Below, piece by piece: positions 1-7,651 of a stretch of DNA of 32,109 nucleotides (within the stretch, counting starts at the first letter, position 1; each line of letters opens with the position of its first letter). The notes beneath the pieces are model-generated. The model searched no databases, was not told where the DNA came from, and was given only the letters and a program-made list of their open reading frames with translations. Made by a program: the position numbers and the translations under genes. This stretch comes from an uncultured Bacteroidales bacterium (GTDB taxonomy: Bacteria; Bacteroidota; Bacteroidia; Bacteroidales; UBA3824). The stretch spans positions 1-32,109 of the forward strand of contig CALFIU010000062.1 of NCBI GenBank assembly GCA_937877455.1, written 5' to 3'.

Positions 1-7
1 CTAAACT

Positions 8-469
8 ATGAAAAGATTACTTTATTTTTTGCCAGTTATCTTTCTTGCAGTTTTTTTTGTTGGCTGTAAGGGAGACCGTGGACCAATGGGCCCTGCTGGA
101 CCTGCGGGGGTTGATGGTGCTGATGGTGAAGTAACGTATTTTAAAGTCATCAATTATACTATCAAGCCAGAAGATTGGGTAGAACAAGATGGTTATCTGT
201 CTTATACTGAAACTTTTAAAGAAATCACCGAAGATGTTTTTGAATATGGTGCAACTATGGTTTATATTGTTACCGACAATAACACTTATTCTCAATTGCC
301 AAGGGTTTTGCATCATACCGAAACTGATGAAAATGGTGATCCAGTTTTTTGGACAACAACTTTTGATGCCGAAGTTTCGCCCTACCAAATTTCGTTTTAT
401 GTTACTAACAGCGATTTTAAGATAGACAATCTTACTGAGTTGAATTTTAGAATAGTCTGCATACTTTAA
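8..469 (+). CDS. Short lipoprotein with collagen-like Gly-X-Y stretch
   Basis: A 153-residue protein of unknown function. Residues 1-19 are a lipoprotein signal peptide ending in a lipobox (FVGC, Cys20), so it should be lipid-anchored in the cell envelope. Directly after the cysteine come seven Gly-X-Y triplets (about residues 22-42, GDR GPM GPA GPA GVD GAD GEV). This is the collagen-like linker seen at the N terminus of many small Bacteroidota lipoproteins. The remaining ~110 residues are rich in beta-strand-forming and acidic residues and match no family I can name. The ATG at position 8 is the only start that gives a complete signal peptide. Transcription should end at the hairpin at 495-531. 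What precedes the gene is outside the window. Confidence 0.8.
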   Translation: MKRLLYFLPVIFLAVFFVGCKGDRGPMGPAGPAGVDGADGEVTYFKVINYTIKPEDWVEQDGYLSYTETFKEITEDVFEYGATMVYIVTDNNTYSQLPRVLHHTETDENGDPVFWTTTFDAEVSPYQISFYVTNSDFKIDNLTELNFRIVCIL

Positions 470-494
470 CAATTTTTTGTTAATCAACAAGTAT

Positions 495-531
495 AAAAAA
501 AACACGGGATTTTATATTCCGTGTTTTTTTT
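495..531. terminator. Bidirectional intrinsic terminator
   Basis: A 13-bp perfect inverted repeat: A8-CACGG at 495-507 and its complement at 519-531, with an 11-nt loop. The A-run on one side and the T-run on the other make it a terminator in both directions. It lies between the converging lipoprotein gene (+) and the phosphodiesterase gene (-). Confidence 0.85.
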
Positions 532-559
532 GTTTACAAAAATATTATTATGTCAGCAA

Positions 560-1132
560 TCATATTTGAACTAACAAGTTACCTTCCAAATTATAAAGTA
601 TTGTTTGTGAGTTGTTTATTATTGCAAAGCCAGCAGGAGAATTTTGTTTTGGTAGGCTTATTGACCCTGGATTGCAAATTGTTTTGCCGTTAGTATTTTT
701 GTTAAGTACTTGTATATGAGTGTGTCCATATAGAAGAATATCAATTCCATCGAGGGGTGGCAATTTGCTGTCATTTACAATTTGTTTACCGTTGTTGTCT
801 TGTGGACTATAAATATGTCCATGAGTTGCAAAAATTTTTGTCTTACCATCAACAATGAGTGCATAGTCTGACAAAATTGGAAATTTCAGCATCATTTGGT
901 CAACTTCGCCATCGCAATTACCACGGCAAGCAACTATTTTTCCGCTATAATTGTTTAGCATTTCAGCCACCGCCTTAGGGTCGTATTTTTCTGGTAACGG
1001 ATTTCTTGGTCCATGATACAATATGTCGCCAAGAATTAACATTGTGTCGCAATTGTGTTTTTCAAACTGCGATAATGCTTTTTCGCAAGCCGATGCGCTA
1101 CCGTGTATATCCGAAAAAACAAAAAACTTCAT
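560..1132 (-). CDS. yfcE: YfcE-type metallophosphodiesterase
   Basis: A 190-residue calcineurin-like phosphoesterase of the YfcE/MJ0936 family, a cytoplasmic phosphodiesterase that uses two metal ions. All expected metal ligands are visible: D8 and H10 (SDIHGS), D36 (LGDILYHGPRNPLP, a stretch typical of YfcE), N72 (RGNCD), H104 and H106 (THGH), and H137/H139 (GHTH). Length agrees with E. coli YfcE. The physiological substrate of the family is not settled. It is the last gene of a leftward cluster, 7 nt after the chagasin-like gene, so co-transcription is likely although no functional link is evident. Confidence 0.9.
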   Translation of the reverse strand: MKFFVFSDIHGSASACEKALSQFEKHNCDTMLILGDILYHGPRNPLPEKYDPKAVAEMLNNYSGKIVACRGNCDGEVDQMMLKFPILSDYALIVDGKTKIFATHGHIYSPQDNNGKQIVNDSKLPPLDGIDILLYGHTHIQVLNKNTNGKTICNPGSISLPKQNSPAGFAIINNSQTILYNLEGNLLVQI

Positions 1133-1139
1133 TCTTATT

Positions 1140-1565
1140 TTAGTCTATTTCTTTGACTGATAGCGATTTGTCGCTATTTACAGTAACTTCTAATATTCTT
1201 ACACCAACACTTTCTGGTTTTTTGTCTTTAAAACGTCGAGCATAATCGAACGTTACTTTTGTTTTTCCTGCTTTTAAACCGTAAAATACATATTGCTGTA
1301 TTCCACCGCTACCAGAAATAAATTTTACGCCTTGTGATTGTATGTATTGGCTATTTTTTAAGTTTAATACTTTTGTTTTTTTTATGGTATAGTCCCATGT
1401 GTAGCCTGTGGTGTTGTTGCCCTCCAATTTAACGGTTAGAGTGTCTCCTGAAACTTCAAATTTCATTGGATTTTTTCCGCTTGGAGTGGTTGCAAGTGTT
1501 TGTGCTTTGCAAATTCCTGCTGTAAGTAAACACAGCAAACTTAGTAATGCTATTTTTATTTTCAT
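1140..1565 (-). CDS. Secreted chagasin-like (I42) cysteine-protease inhibitor
   Basis: A 141-residue protein with an N-terminal signal peptide cleaved around residue 21 (AGICKAQ). The cysteine there is not in a good lipobox, so it is probably soluble in the periplasm or exported. The mature part has the hallmarks of the chagasin/I42 fold: the loop GNNTTGYTWDY (family consensus NPTTGYxW), a Gly-rich loop SGSGGIQQYVF, and a third loop ARRFKDKKP where typical members have RPW. Known members plug the active site of papain-like cysteine proteases. Here the loop-6 tryptophan is absent, so affinity or target may differ. It sits 20 nt after a small unknown gene and 7 nt before yfcE. Confidence 0.78.
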   Translation of the reverse strand: MKIKIALLSLLCLLTAGICKAQTLATTPSGKNPMKFEVSGDTLTVKLEGNNTTGYTWDYTIKKTKVLNLKNSQYIQSQGVKFISGSGGIQQYVFYGLKAGKTKVTFDYARRFKDKKPESVGVRILEVTVNSDKSLSVKEID

Positions 1566-1585
1566 TTTTTGTTTAGTTTATTGTT

Positions 1586-1867
1586 CTATTTGCCAAGATA
1601 AAACTTTATGTACCAATCTTTAAACATTTCGGTCATGTTGTTATAATAACCATTACTTATTTTGTAACGGTTAAACAGCATTGCTTTTAGTGATATTGGT
1701 ACGCCATCGTCAATATTAAACTCTTCTAAGCCAAATTCTATGTATTCGTCCGTGGGAAAACTTCCGCCGTTGTTTACCCATTTTTCTTCATAAAAACAGG
1801 CTACGGTGTTTTTTTGGTCGCCACCTTCAACGCCATAATAGCGGCATAGTTTTATAAGTTCTTCCAT
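1586..1867 (-). CDS. Small hypothetical cytoplasmic protein
   Basis: A 93-residue protein I do not recognise. It has no signal peptide or membrane segment and is acidic and aromatic-rich (for example CRYYGVEGGDQ, FYEEKWV, WYIKFYLGK). It starts with ATG. The gene begins 89 nt downstream of the 217-residue unknown gene and ends 20 nt before the chagasin-like gene, so it probably belongs to the same leftward transcript. Nothing in the sequence supports a specific role. Confidence 0.65.
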   Translation of the reverse strand: MEELIKLCRYYGVEGGDQKNTVACFYEEKWVNNGGSFPTDEYIEFGLEEFNIDDGVPISLKAMLFNRYKISNGYYNNMTEMFKDWYIKFYLGK

Positions 1868-1956
1868 ATCTATAAATTTTCCCGTTATTTTGTTTTACGA
1901 AAATAGCGGTGGTTGGGTTACATTCTGCAACATTAAACTTTCTATGGCTTTTTGTT

Positions 1957-2610
1957 TTAAAACAATTCCATTTCTGCAAATTGCTGTTGATTTGGACTTT
2001 GCGGGTATCTGTTTTCTACTAATATTCTGTTTTTTGATATTATTTTAATAGGAAACGGCGCGTGTCCTAAATTATCTACGGTTATTGTTTTTAGTTCTAA
2101 CTTATTGATGTTAAGTATTATAATACTGTTGATGTTGTCTAAGGATTGAAGATTTTGAGAAAAACACACCCACTCATCTGCTACTACAAGTGGTTTACAA
2201 TCGCCTATTTTAAAACTAATTGTTTCTTGCCAGCGTTCTTCGTTTGGGTTTCGTTGCCATAGTTTAGCTCCGATGTGGGCAAAGAGCTTATTGTTAACCG
2301 AAAACATTTGTGGTTTTTCGTAACTATAATAATCTTTAATTTCTATAGATACATCACATTGAGTGTTTCCATTCAATGCATTTGTTACCACCAAAATGGT
2401 TCGTTGCAATATAATGTAGAGATTGTTTTGGTAGATAAAAAAATCTTCAACAAAACTTGCATCGTAGTTGCCATTTAAAGCCATTCCATTGATTTTTATT
2501 TCGGAATCGCCCGGCAAACCATTTGGCGCAACGGCTATTGCAGAAAAACTTTTTTCATTAATGTTTATCTGTTTATACACCAAATAGTTGTTGTCTTTTA
2601 TTTCAGCCAT
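1957..2610 (-). CDS. Hypothetical beta-rich protein
   Basis: A 217-residue protein of unknown function without signal peptide. The sequence alternates short hydrophobic strands and turns (LYIILQRTILVVTNAL, NSIIILNINKLELKTITV), which suggests an all-beta fold, perhaps part of a propeller, but no repeat is regular enough to name one. It begins with MAEIKDNN. A -7 element TACTTTTG lies 20 nt upstream of the start codon. It is probably the first gene of the leftward cluster reaching to yfcE. Confidence 0.65.
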   Translation of the reverse strand: MAEIKDNNYLVYKQININEKSFSAIAVAPNGLPGDSEIKINGMALNGNYDASFVEDFFIYQNNLYIILQRTILVVTNALNGNTQCDVSIEIKDYYSYEKPQMFSVNNKLFAHIGAKLWQRNPNEERWQETISFKIGDCKPLVVADEWVCFSQNLQSLDNINSIIILNINKLELKTITVDNLGHAPFPIKIISKNRILVENRYPQSPNQQQFAEMELF

Positions 2611-2630
2611 TACTTTTTTCTTTGTGATAA

Positions 2631-2638
2631 CAAAAGTA
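2631..2638 (-). promoter_or_regulatory. Candidate Bacteroides-type -7 element
   Basis: TACTTTTG on the minus strand matches the TAnnTTTG consensus of the Bacteroidota housekeeping sigma factor exactly. It lies about 20 nt before the start codon of the 217-residue hypothetical gene. No TTG is found 19-21 bp further upstream, so only the -7 half is supported. Confidence 0.5.
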
Positions 2639-2720
2639 TAAAACCGTTTTAATTTTAAAAATTTTTTTGCATTTTAATAGTAGAAAATAATGTTGATTAT
2701 GGTTAATTTTGGTTTTATAC

Positions 2721-2757
2721 AAAAAAAAGGTGTTGCACTTTAATGGTACAGCACCTT
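2721..2757 (-). terminator. Intrinsic terminator of the surface lipoprotein gene
   Basis: On the minus strand, AAGGTGCTG pairs with CAACACCTT across a 13-nt loop. This gives nine pairs, one of which would be a mismatch or wobble depending on the strand. A run of eight T follows. It begins 35 nt after the stop codon of the lipoprotein gene. Confidence 0.75.
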
Positions 2758-2791
2758 AATTTACACTTAAATTAAACTATGTTAAAAATTT

Positions 2792-4507
2792 TTAGTCGAA
2801 ATCAATGTACGATTGTTCAACGCTTACGTATGTGCGTGTATTTGACGGATTAGTTAGCTCAATGTCGTGGTAATACTGCGGATAAATTTTGCCATTTGTA
2901 CAATAAAATTTGATGTCGATGTCGAGGTAATGGCTTGTACCGTCGATTTTGTGTGTGAAGGTCGCCACGACGCGCGCGCCATCTATGTCGGATTTCCAAT
3001 TTATCCAATCTTCATCGTTCAAATTGTTACAGCCTTTTTCTGTTACACTACCAGTACCAGCCCACCACCAGTTGTCGGCGCGGCAGTTGACTATGGAGTT
3101 GAATTGGTCGTCAGAGCCAGGTGTAACTACGTCTTGCCTAACAAAGAAATAGAAGTTAAAATGATTGTATGCACCCGGGTAGCAGTGGAACGAAATTGTT
3201 GCCGTTTCGCCCTCTGGCACTTCGATTCCGTATGGTATTCCGTCGTTGTCAAGAAGAAAGTATGTCCACCATGCGGAAGTGCGATCTTCAAGCCCAACGA
3301 TGCCCGACAATGGGGTGTATTTTTCAACGTTTATTTTTGTGGTGGTAGATACTATATTATCTCCACTACCGTATGAAATTGTTATTGTCTGTTCGCCCTC
3401 TCCAGTAATGTCGGAGAATGTAAGGTCTTTTAAATCAATTTCGGTTTCCGATTCGTCTCCTGCCACGCCTATTACGGTCATGCCTTCGGGTTCAAAGCCT
3501 TTTTGTCCGAGTTGCCAGCCATATTCAGTTTTTGTAGGAGGTGTTTTTATAGTTAGCGATTTTATTGGGTTAATTACATTAATTTTTGTTGTATATGATA
3601 CAGGTTCAGCAACGTTTCCTTGTAGTGTCATAGCAAATGTAACGGTAATGTCTGTTTCTCCGACGGTTGAGTTGTCAGCAACGGATATTATTACATCAGA
3701 AGTTACGTCTTTGGTAACATTGCCCTCGAATGTGGCAATAACCTTGAATGATGAGCCATCGGTGTATTCTACTGCACCCGATTCGATGTAAGACCTAAGT
3801 CCCGTTACTTCGATAGATATAGGGTTTGCATCGCCAAGGTTTTCATATTTTACAGATGATATTATGTACGACGACTGCTCGCCAGTGAAGAAAACCCATA
3901 AGTCTGCGCCTGTAGGTACGCTTCCCACTGCATCCATTACAAAAGTTTGTCCCGCTGGGTTAACAGCTTCTGTGTGTACTGATAGTTGACCGGGATTATG
4001 GTCGGCAATAATCGTCCATTTTGTGCCGTCCTGCATGAAATCTATGTAAGCCTCGTCAGCGGCAGCCATTGTTCCATCGGTAGTAACTTTTGTGGAAGTC
4101 CATGTGCCACCGTCAGCCCTTACAACAAAATATTCTGTATAGCCCGCGCCATTGCGTTCTGTCCATCCTGCACTTGTAGCAAAAAACGCCCAATTGTCAA
4201 AAAAATCGAGTCTTTGTGATGTAAAGTTGTCGATGGTTACAGTCATGCGTTGGTTTTCTTTTAGTGTGTAATTCTGCGACCAGTTGGTCCACCAAAGTCC
4301 AAAAGAGAGCGTTTCTGTACCATCAGTAGATAGGTTGTTATTGTTGTTGTTGTTGTTGTTTGTATTGGAGTTGTCGATAGTTTGACCTCCAATGGTGTAA
4401 CTTGTTGTTTCGGGGCGTTCAGGTGCTTCGTCTATGCAACTTGTTATAGTTGTAATTGACATTACAGCGGCAAGCATCGCCCTAAGTATTGTACTTTGTC
4501 TTTTCAT
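2792..4507 (-). CDS. Surface lipoprotein with two related aromatic-rich modules around two Ig-like domains (candidate glycan-binding protein)
   Basis: A 571-residue lipoprotein. The signal peptide ends in ITSC (Cys24), and the following residues IDE put acids at +2/+3, resembling the export signal of Bacteroidota surface lipoproteins. Next comes a flexible linker with nine consecutive Asn (50-58). Module A (about 66-225) is followed by two bacterial Ig-like (Big_3-type) domains (about 228-315 and 318-393) and module B (about 400-560). Modules A and B look related. Both begin with a Trp pair (LWWTNW, SAWWTY), both contain a RAD segment followed by Trp (VVRADGGTW, NCRADNWWW), and both continue with a hydrophobic strand and a Gly/Asp turn. 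No catalytic motif of a glycoside hydrolase is seen. Its position, divergent from a sensor regulator and next to susCD, fits the SusE/SusF/SGBP niche, so outer-surface glycan binding is an inference. Confidence 0.72.
   Translation of the reverse strand: MKRQSTILRAMLAAVMSITTITSCIDEAPERPETTSYTIGGQTIDNSNTNNNNNNNNNLSTDGTETLSFGLWWTNWSQNYTLKENQRMTVTIDNFTSQRLDFFDNWAFFATSAGWTERNGAGYTEYFVVRADGGTWTSTKVTTDGTMAAADEAYIDFMQDGTKWTIIADHNPGQLSVHTEAVNPAGQTFVMDAVGSVPTGADLWVFFTGEQSSYIISSVKYENLGDANPISIEVTGLRSYIESGAVEYTDGSSFKVIATFEGNVTKDVTSDVIISVADNSTVGETDITVTFAMTLQGNVAEPVSYTTKINVINPIKSLTIKTPPTKTEYGWQLGQKGFEPEGMTVIGVAGDESETEIDLKDLTFSDITGEGEQTITISYGSGDNIVSTTTKINVEKYTPLSGIVGLEDRTSAWWTYFLLDNDGIPYGIEVPEGETATISFHCYPGAYNHFNFYFFVRQDVVTPGSDDQFNSIVNCRADNWWWAGTGSVTEKGCNNLNDEDWINWKSDIDGARVVATFTHKIDGTSHYLDIDIKFYCTNGKIYPQYYHDIELTNPSNTRTYVSVEQSYIDFD
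4334..4360. repeat. Trinucleotide (GTT)n repeat encoding poly-Asn
   Basis: Nine tandem triplets, eight GTT and one ATT on the plus strand, encode Asn50-Asn58 of the lipoprotein on the minus strand. In-frame slippage would change linker length without breaking the gene. Confidence 0.9.
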
Positions 4508-4531
4508 TTTTTTTAGGATTTATGTTTTGTT

Positions 4532-4539
4532 CAAAGTTA
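4532..4539 (-). promoter_or_regulatory. Candidate -7 element of the surface lipoprotein gene
   Basis: TAACTTTG on the minus strand matches TAnnTTTG exactly and lies 24 nt before the lipoprotein start codon. No TTG is present at the expected -33 position. A promoter that is good at -7 and poor at -33 suggests dependence on an activator, consistent with the direct repeats just upstream. Confidence 0.6.
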
Positions 4540-4558
4540 TTTTTTGTCAACTGTCTTT

Positions 4559-4590
4559 TGGTGGACAAAAAAGTTTCAAATGGTGGACAA
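4559..4590. promoter_or_regulatory. Candidate operator: direct repeat TGGTGGACAA
   Basis: The 10-mer TGGTGGACAA occurs at 4559-4568 and again at 4581-4590, 22 bp apart, which is about two helical turns. This is the geometry expected for an AraC-family dimer on direct repeats. The pair sits just upstream of the lipoprotein -7 box and in the leader of the divergent regulator gene. A similar sequence (GCGTCCCCAT, 7652-7661) precedes susC at nearly the same distance from its -7 box. Confidence 0.5.
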
Positions 4591-4602
4591 TGCTTTTGTC
4601 TA

Positions 4603-4625
4603 AGGGGTGTTAACGGTTCAAAATG
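4603..4625 (+). promoter_or_regulatory. Motif AGGGG-N8-GTTCAAAATG, copy 1
   Basis: AGGGG at 4603-4607 and GTTCAAAATG at 4616-4625. The same two blocks occur with identical spacing upstream of susC (7592-7614), while most of the spacer differs. This is a candidate second binding site shared by the two promoter regions of the locus. Confidence 0.4.
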
Positions 4626-4763
4626 ATGGTTTAAATGCAGCAAATTCAACCTTGCGTTTTTTTCTTACCGTTGTAGAATAAAATGGGTAACATGGTATTT
4701 TTTGGTTTAAGTGCTATTTTAATTGAAATTTTGTATAAATTTGCGTATAATAAATTTTCAATA

Positions 4764-7577
4764 ATGAAACTAATTGTTTATTTCATATTGTTATTTTTTG
4801 CCGCAAGCATATCGGCACAGGAAGTGCAAATTGCTGCCCTTGCCAACATCAGCAAACTGCCAGTGAACGCCACCCACCGTATCTTTCAAGACAGCGATGG
4901 CTATCTTTGGTATGGCACGGTTGATGGTCTGTGTCGCGACGACGGATATAATATAAAGGTGTTCCGCAGCGACATCAATACACCCAGACTTATCGCCGAC
5001 AATCTCATCGAGAGCATTGGAGAAGATACTTTACACCGCATTTGGATAGGTACGTGTAAAGGCGCATACATTCTCGACAAGAAAGACTACTCTATCCACG
5101 AACTCGACACTGCTCTACGCACATCAAGGATTATCAACATCTACCGCACAACCGACGGCGACATGTGGATTGCACGTCATGGATGGCTCTCACGCTACAA
5201 CATGAAGCTGGAGGCTGTGCGCCACTACCCTACCAACAACCAATGGGGACAAACAACGGTCGCCGGCTTTGCCGAGGACAGAAACAACAGAATATACATT
5301 TGTTTTAGCGGTGGCAATTATTTCAAATACAATCCCGAAAACGACTGTTTTGATACATTGCACGTAGAAGGCGCATCGTTTTTTCCAGTTATGCTAATTC
5401 CAGACCGCGACAGCAACTACTTTTGGCAAGGCACTTGGAACGATGGAATTGCCAAATTTTATCCTGAAACCAACCGTGTGGAATACTGCACAGAGCATAA
5501 ATTTTCTGTGGTCGGCATGGCACAGGACATAAACAGCGGCCATATCTGGGCGACTACAGAAACTGGACTTATCTGTTATAGAATCACCGACAGCGGCAAA
5601 CTCGCCGCCGATGTGTTCGCCAAAGGCTGCCTGCCCGATGGACACATGCTCGTGGAAGTTCACCGTGGCAACGACGCATTGTATGTAAGCGCATTTGACT
5701 GCCCCGCGATGGTTATTCACTCTGGCAAATCATCGGCACATTGCATCGACTTGGACGACCTGCGCGACAAAACGGGAATAACCCCAGCTGTAATGTCGCT
5801 ATCTACACAGGATGATAAATTGTTTTGGCTTATGTTGGAACGTTGTGGCTTATGTTTATATAACATAGAAACTGGTAATCTTAAAATTTGGAATTATCAG
5901 CCCGAACTTCGCAACCTCGGTCTTCATAACGGACGCGAAATAATACCTTCAAAACATCACAACGGCATTTGGACAACACCCGACTTCTGCCGTCAAATTT
6001 ACGCACTCACCAACAACAGCATGGAAATCAAAGTGTTAGACAACTATAATTTCGATTCGCTTACACCACTTTCCAACACCATAACACGTCTTTTTGAAAC
6101 TGGCGACAAGCTGCTCATCGGCATGACATCGGGGCTGTTCGTCTATGACATTGCCACTCGCCGCATGGAAAGCCACCCACTAAAAGCCGGATACGTTACC
6201 GACATCTGCCAAGACGACCATGATAACATTTTCGTAGCCACACGCGACAGCGGTATTATCTGTTTTGACAACCATATAACACAAAAAACAAGAATGCCGT
6301 TTGACAATAATTTTACTTGCATCACCACCTCGCCCGACGGCACATTATGGCTTGGCAGTGCGGACGGCGGACTATATTCAATATCTCCCGACAGCAATGT
6401 CTGCAACGCCCACCACGACCAACTTTCACTTAACGGCGACCAAATCAACAAGGTTTATGCCGATGACTTTGGGCATATTTGGGTAATGCAGAATTACCAA
6501 GTTATTGAGTACAATCCACACAACGGAAGTTTTCGCACATATTCCGCCCGCGATGGTAGCATGCCTATTAATAGACTAATTCCAACGGCATTGTGCGTGG
6601 GTGTAAGCGGTACAATATATTTTGGAGGCATACCCGGCATACTTGCCACAAAGCCATCAAACACGTTGGAACGACAATCAAAAAATGTTGCTGTTACTAT
6701 AACCTGTGTTAATACAAACGGCAAAGACATATTTTTAGGTGGCGACGACAACTCTAAAAAACTCGCAATAGAAATTTCGCCCGATGACATCAACATCGAA
6801 ATATATTTCTCAACCCTCAACCATGCCGATGCAAAAAAAATACGTTACGCTTGTATTCTCGAAGGCTACTACAAAGATTGGCAATACATTGAGCCAACCA
6901 AAAACTCGTTGTCAATAAGCAAACTACCCAAAGGCAAATACACCCTAAAAGTAAAAGCAACCGACGAAAACGGACTTTGGAGCAACAACATAACTACAAT
7001 GACCATAATACGCCGCCCTGCATGGTTTGAAACTTGGTGGGCATACCTTGTATATATAGCTGTCGCCATATCTCTAATTCTTGTCGCTTTTCATAAGCAG
7101 TTACGCCGTGTGGAGCGCAAAAACGATGAGCAATGGGCAGACAGCCGCGAAATGATGCGTATGCGCAACTACATAATAGCCGATGTGCCAATTTCTGAAC
7201 CCGAATACATTCAACTCGACAAAATCCTTATCGAAAAAGCCACAAAGTCTGTTGAAGAAAACCTTTCCGAACCTGACTTCGACGTGGCGGCACTCGCCGA
7301 GAACATGAACATGAGCCGTTCTACCCTAACACGCAAACTCAAAGCTATTACTGGCAAAACGCCACTCGAATTTATCAACGACATAAAAATGCGCCATGCA
7401 GCACTTCTGCTCGGCGACAAAGACCGTTCCGTGTCAGACATTGCCACCGCCCTCGGATACGGCAACCGAAAATATTTTACCCAATGTTTCAAAGAAACAT
7501 ACAACATGACACCCACCGAATACCGCACCGCCAATTTCTCAAAATCAAACAGCAATCAAGGTGAAAATGAGGTTTAA
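4764..7577 (+). CDS. Membrane sensor/AraC-type regulator without kinase or receiver domains
   Basis: A 937-residue regulator of the glycan locus. The ATG at 4764 is chosen because it begins a good signal peptide (residues 1-19, ending SISAQ). An ATG at 4683 would add 27 residues and lies upstream of a candidate -7 box (TAAATTTG, 4736-4743). Residues ~20-640 carry two-component-regulator propeller repeats (for example FQDSDGYLWYGTVDGL, TTSPDGTLWLGSADGGLYS). Residues ~660-750 are a Y_Y_Y domain (KGKYTLKVKATDENGLWSN). One membrane segment spans ~757-780, and a short ~48-residue linker leads to an AraC HTH_18 domain (~828-922). Classical hybrid two-component systems have HisKA, HATPase and REC domains between membrane and HTH. 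None fits here. It therefore looks like a one-component transmembrane sensor. Targets are probably susC and the divergent lipoprotein. Confidence 0.88.
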   Translation: MKLIVYFILLFFAASISAQEVQIAALANISKLPVNATHRIFQDSDGYLWYGTVDGLCRDDGYNIKVFRSDINTPRLIADNLIESIGEDTLHRIWIGTCKGAYILDKKDYSIHELDTALRTSRIINIYRTTDGDMWIARHGWLSRYNMKLEAVRHYPTNNQWGQTTVAGFAEDRNNRIYICFSGGNYFKYNPENDCFDTLHVEGASFFPVMLIPDRDSNYFWQGTWNDGIAKFYPETNRVEYCTEHKFSVVGMAQDINSGHIWATTETGLICYRITDSGKLAADVFAKGCLPDGHMLVEVHRGNDALYVSAFDCPAMVIHSGKSSAHCIDLDDLRDKTGITPAVMSLSTQDDKLFWLMLERCGLCLYNIETGNLKIWNYQPELRNLGLHNGREIIPSKHHNGIWTTPDFCRQIYALTNNSMEIKVLDNYNFDSLTPLSNTITRLFETGDKLLIGMTSGLFVYDIATRRMESHPLKAGYVTDICQDDHDNIFVATRDSGIICFDNHITQKTRMPFDNNFTCITTSPDGTLWLGSADGGLYSISPDSNVCNAHHDQLSLNGDQINKVYADDFGHIWVMQNYQVIEYNPHNGSFRTYSARDGSMPINRLIPTALCVGVSGTIYFGGIPGILATKPSNTLERQSKNVAVTITCVNTNGKDIFLGGDDNSKKLAIEISPDDINIEIYFSTLNHADAKKIRYACILEGYYKDWQYIEPTKNSLSISKLPKGKYTLKVKATDENGLWSNNITTMTIIRRPAWFETWWAYLVYIAVAISLILVAFHKQLRRVERKNDEQWADSREMMRMRNYIIADVPISEPEYIQLDKILIEKATKSVEENLSEPDFDVAALAENMNMSRSTLTRKLKAITGKTPLEFINDIKMRHAALLLGDKDRSVSDIATALGYGNRKYFTQCFKETYNMTPTEYRTANFSKSNSNQGENEV

Positions 7578-7591
7578 AAAACGTTCATAGC

Positions 7592-7614
7592 AGGGGTTAA
7601 TTTTGTTCAAAATG
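7592..7614 (+). promoter_or_regulatory. Motif AGGGG-N8-GTTCAAAATG, copy 2
   Basis: AGGGG at 7592-7596 and GTTCAAAATG at 7605-7614, matching the copy at 4603-4625 in sequence and spacing. It ends 65 nt before the susC -7 box. It is followed by CTTTTGGGACA (7616-7626), which resembles CTTTTGGTGGACA at 4554-4567. Confidence 0.4.
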
Positions 7615-7651
7615 CCTTTTGGGACATTTGTAGGCCACATTGGGTTGTTTT

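Noticed and set aside
17..505. 162-codon open frame antisense to the collagen-like lipoprotein
   Set aside because: It overlaps a convincing lipoprotein and the terminator hairpin, and its translation has no recognisable domain.
2611..2791. Possible small RNA in the A/T-rich gap before the lipoprotein terminator
   Set aside because: The only structure is the terminator hairpin itself. No promoter pointing into it matches the consensus.
2867..3791. Open frames on the plus strand across the surface lipoprotein gene
   Set aside because: They are mirror frames of the Ig-like and aromatic modules. The minus-strand protein has signal peptide, domains, promoter and terminator.
4683..4763. Upstream ATG extending the sensor regulator by 27 residues
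   Set aside because: The extension puts a second hydrophobic stretch before a good signal peptide, and a -7 box lies between the two start codons.
5808..5900. Possible frameshift or insertion in the regulator at the AT-rich patch
   Set aside because: The reading frame and propeller-like pattern continue through it. It is reported only as a compositional oddity.
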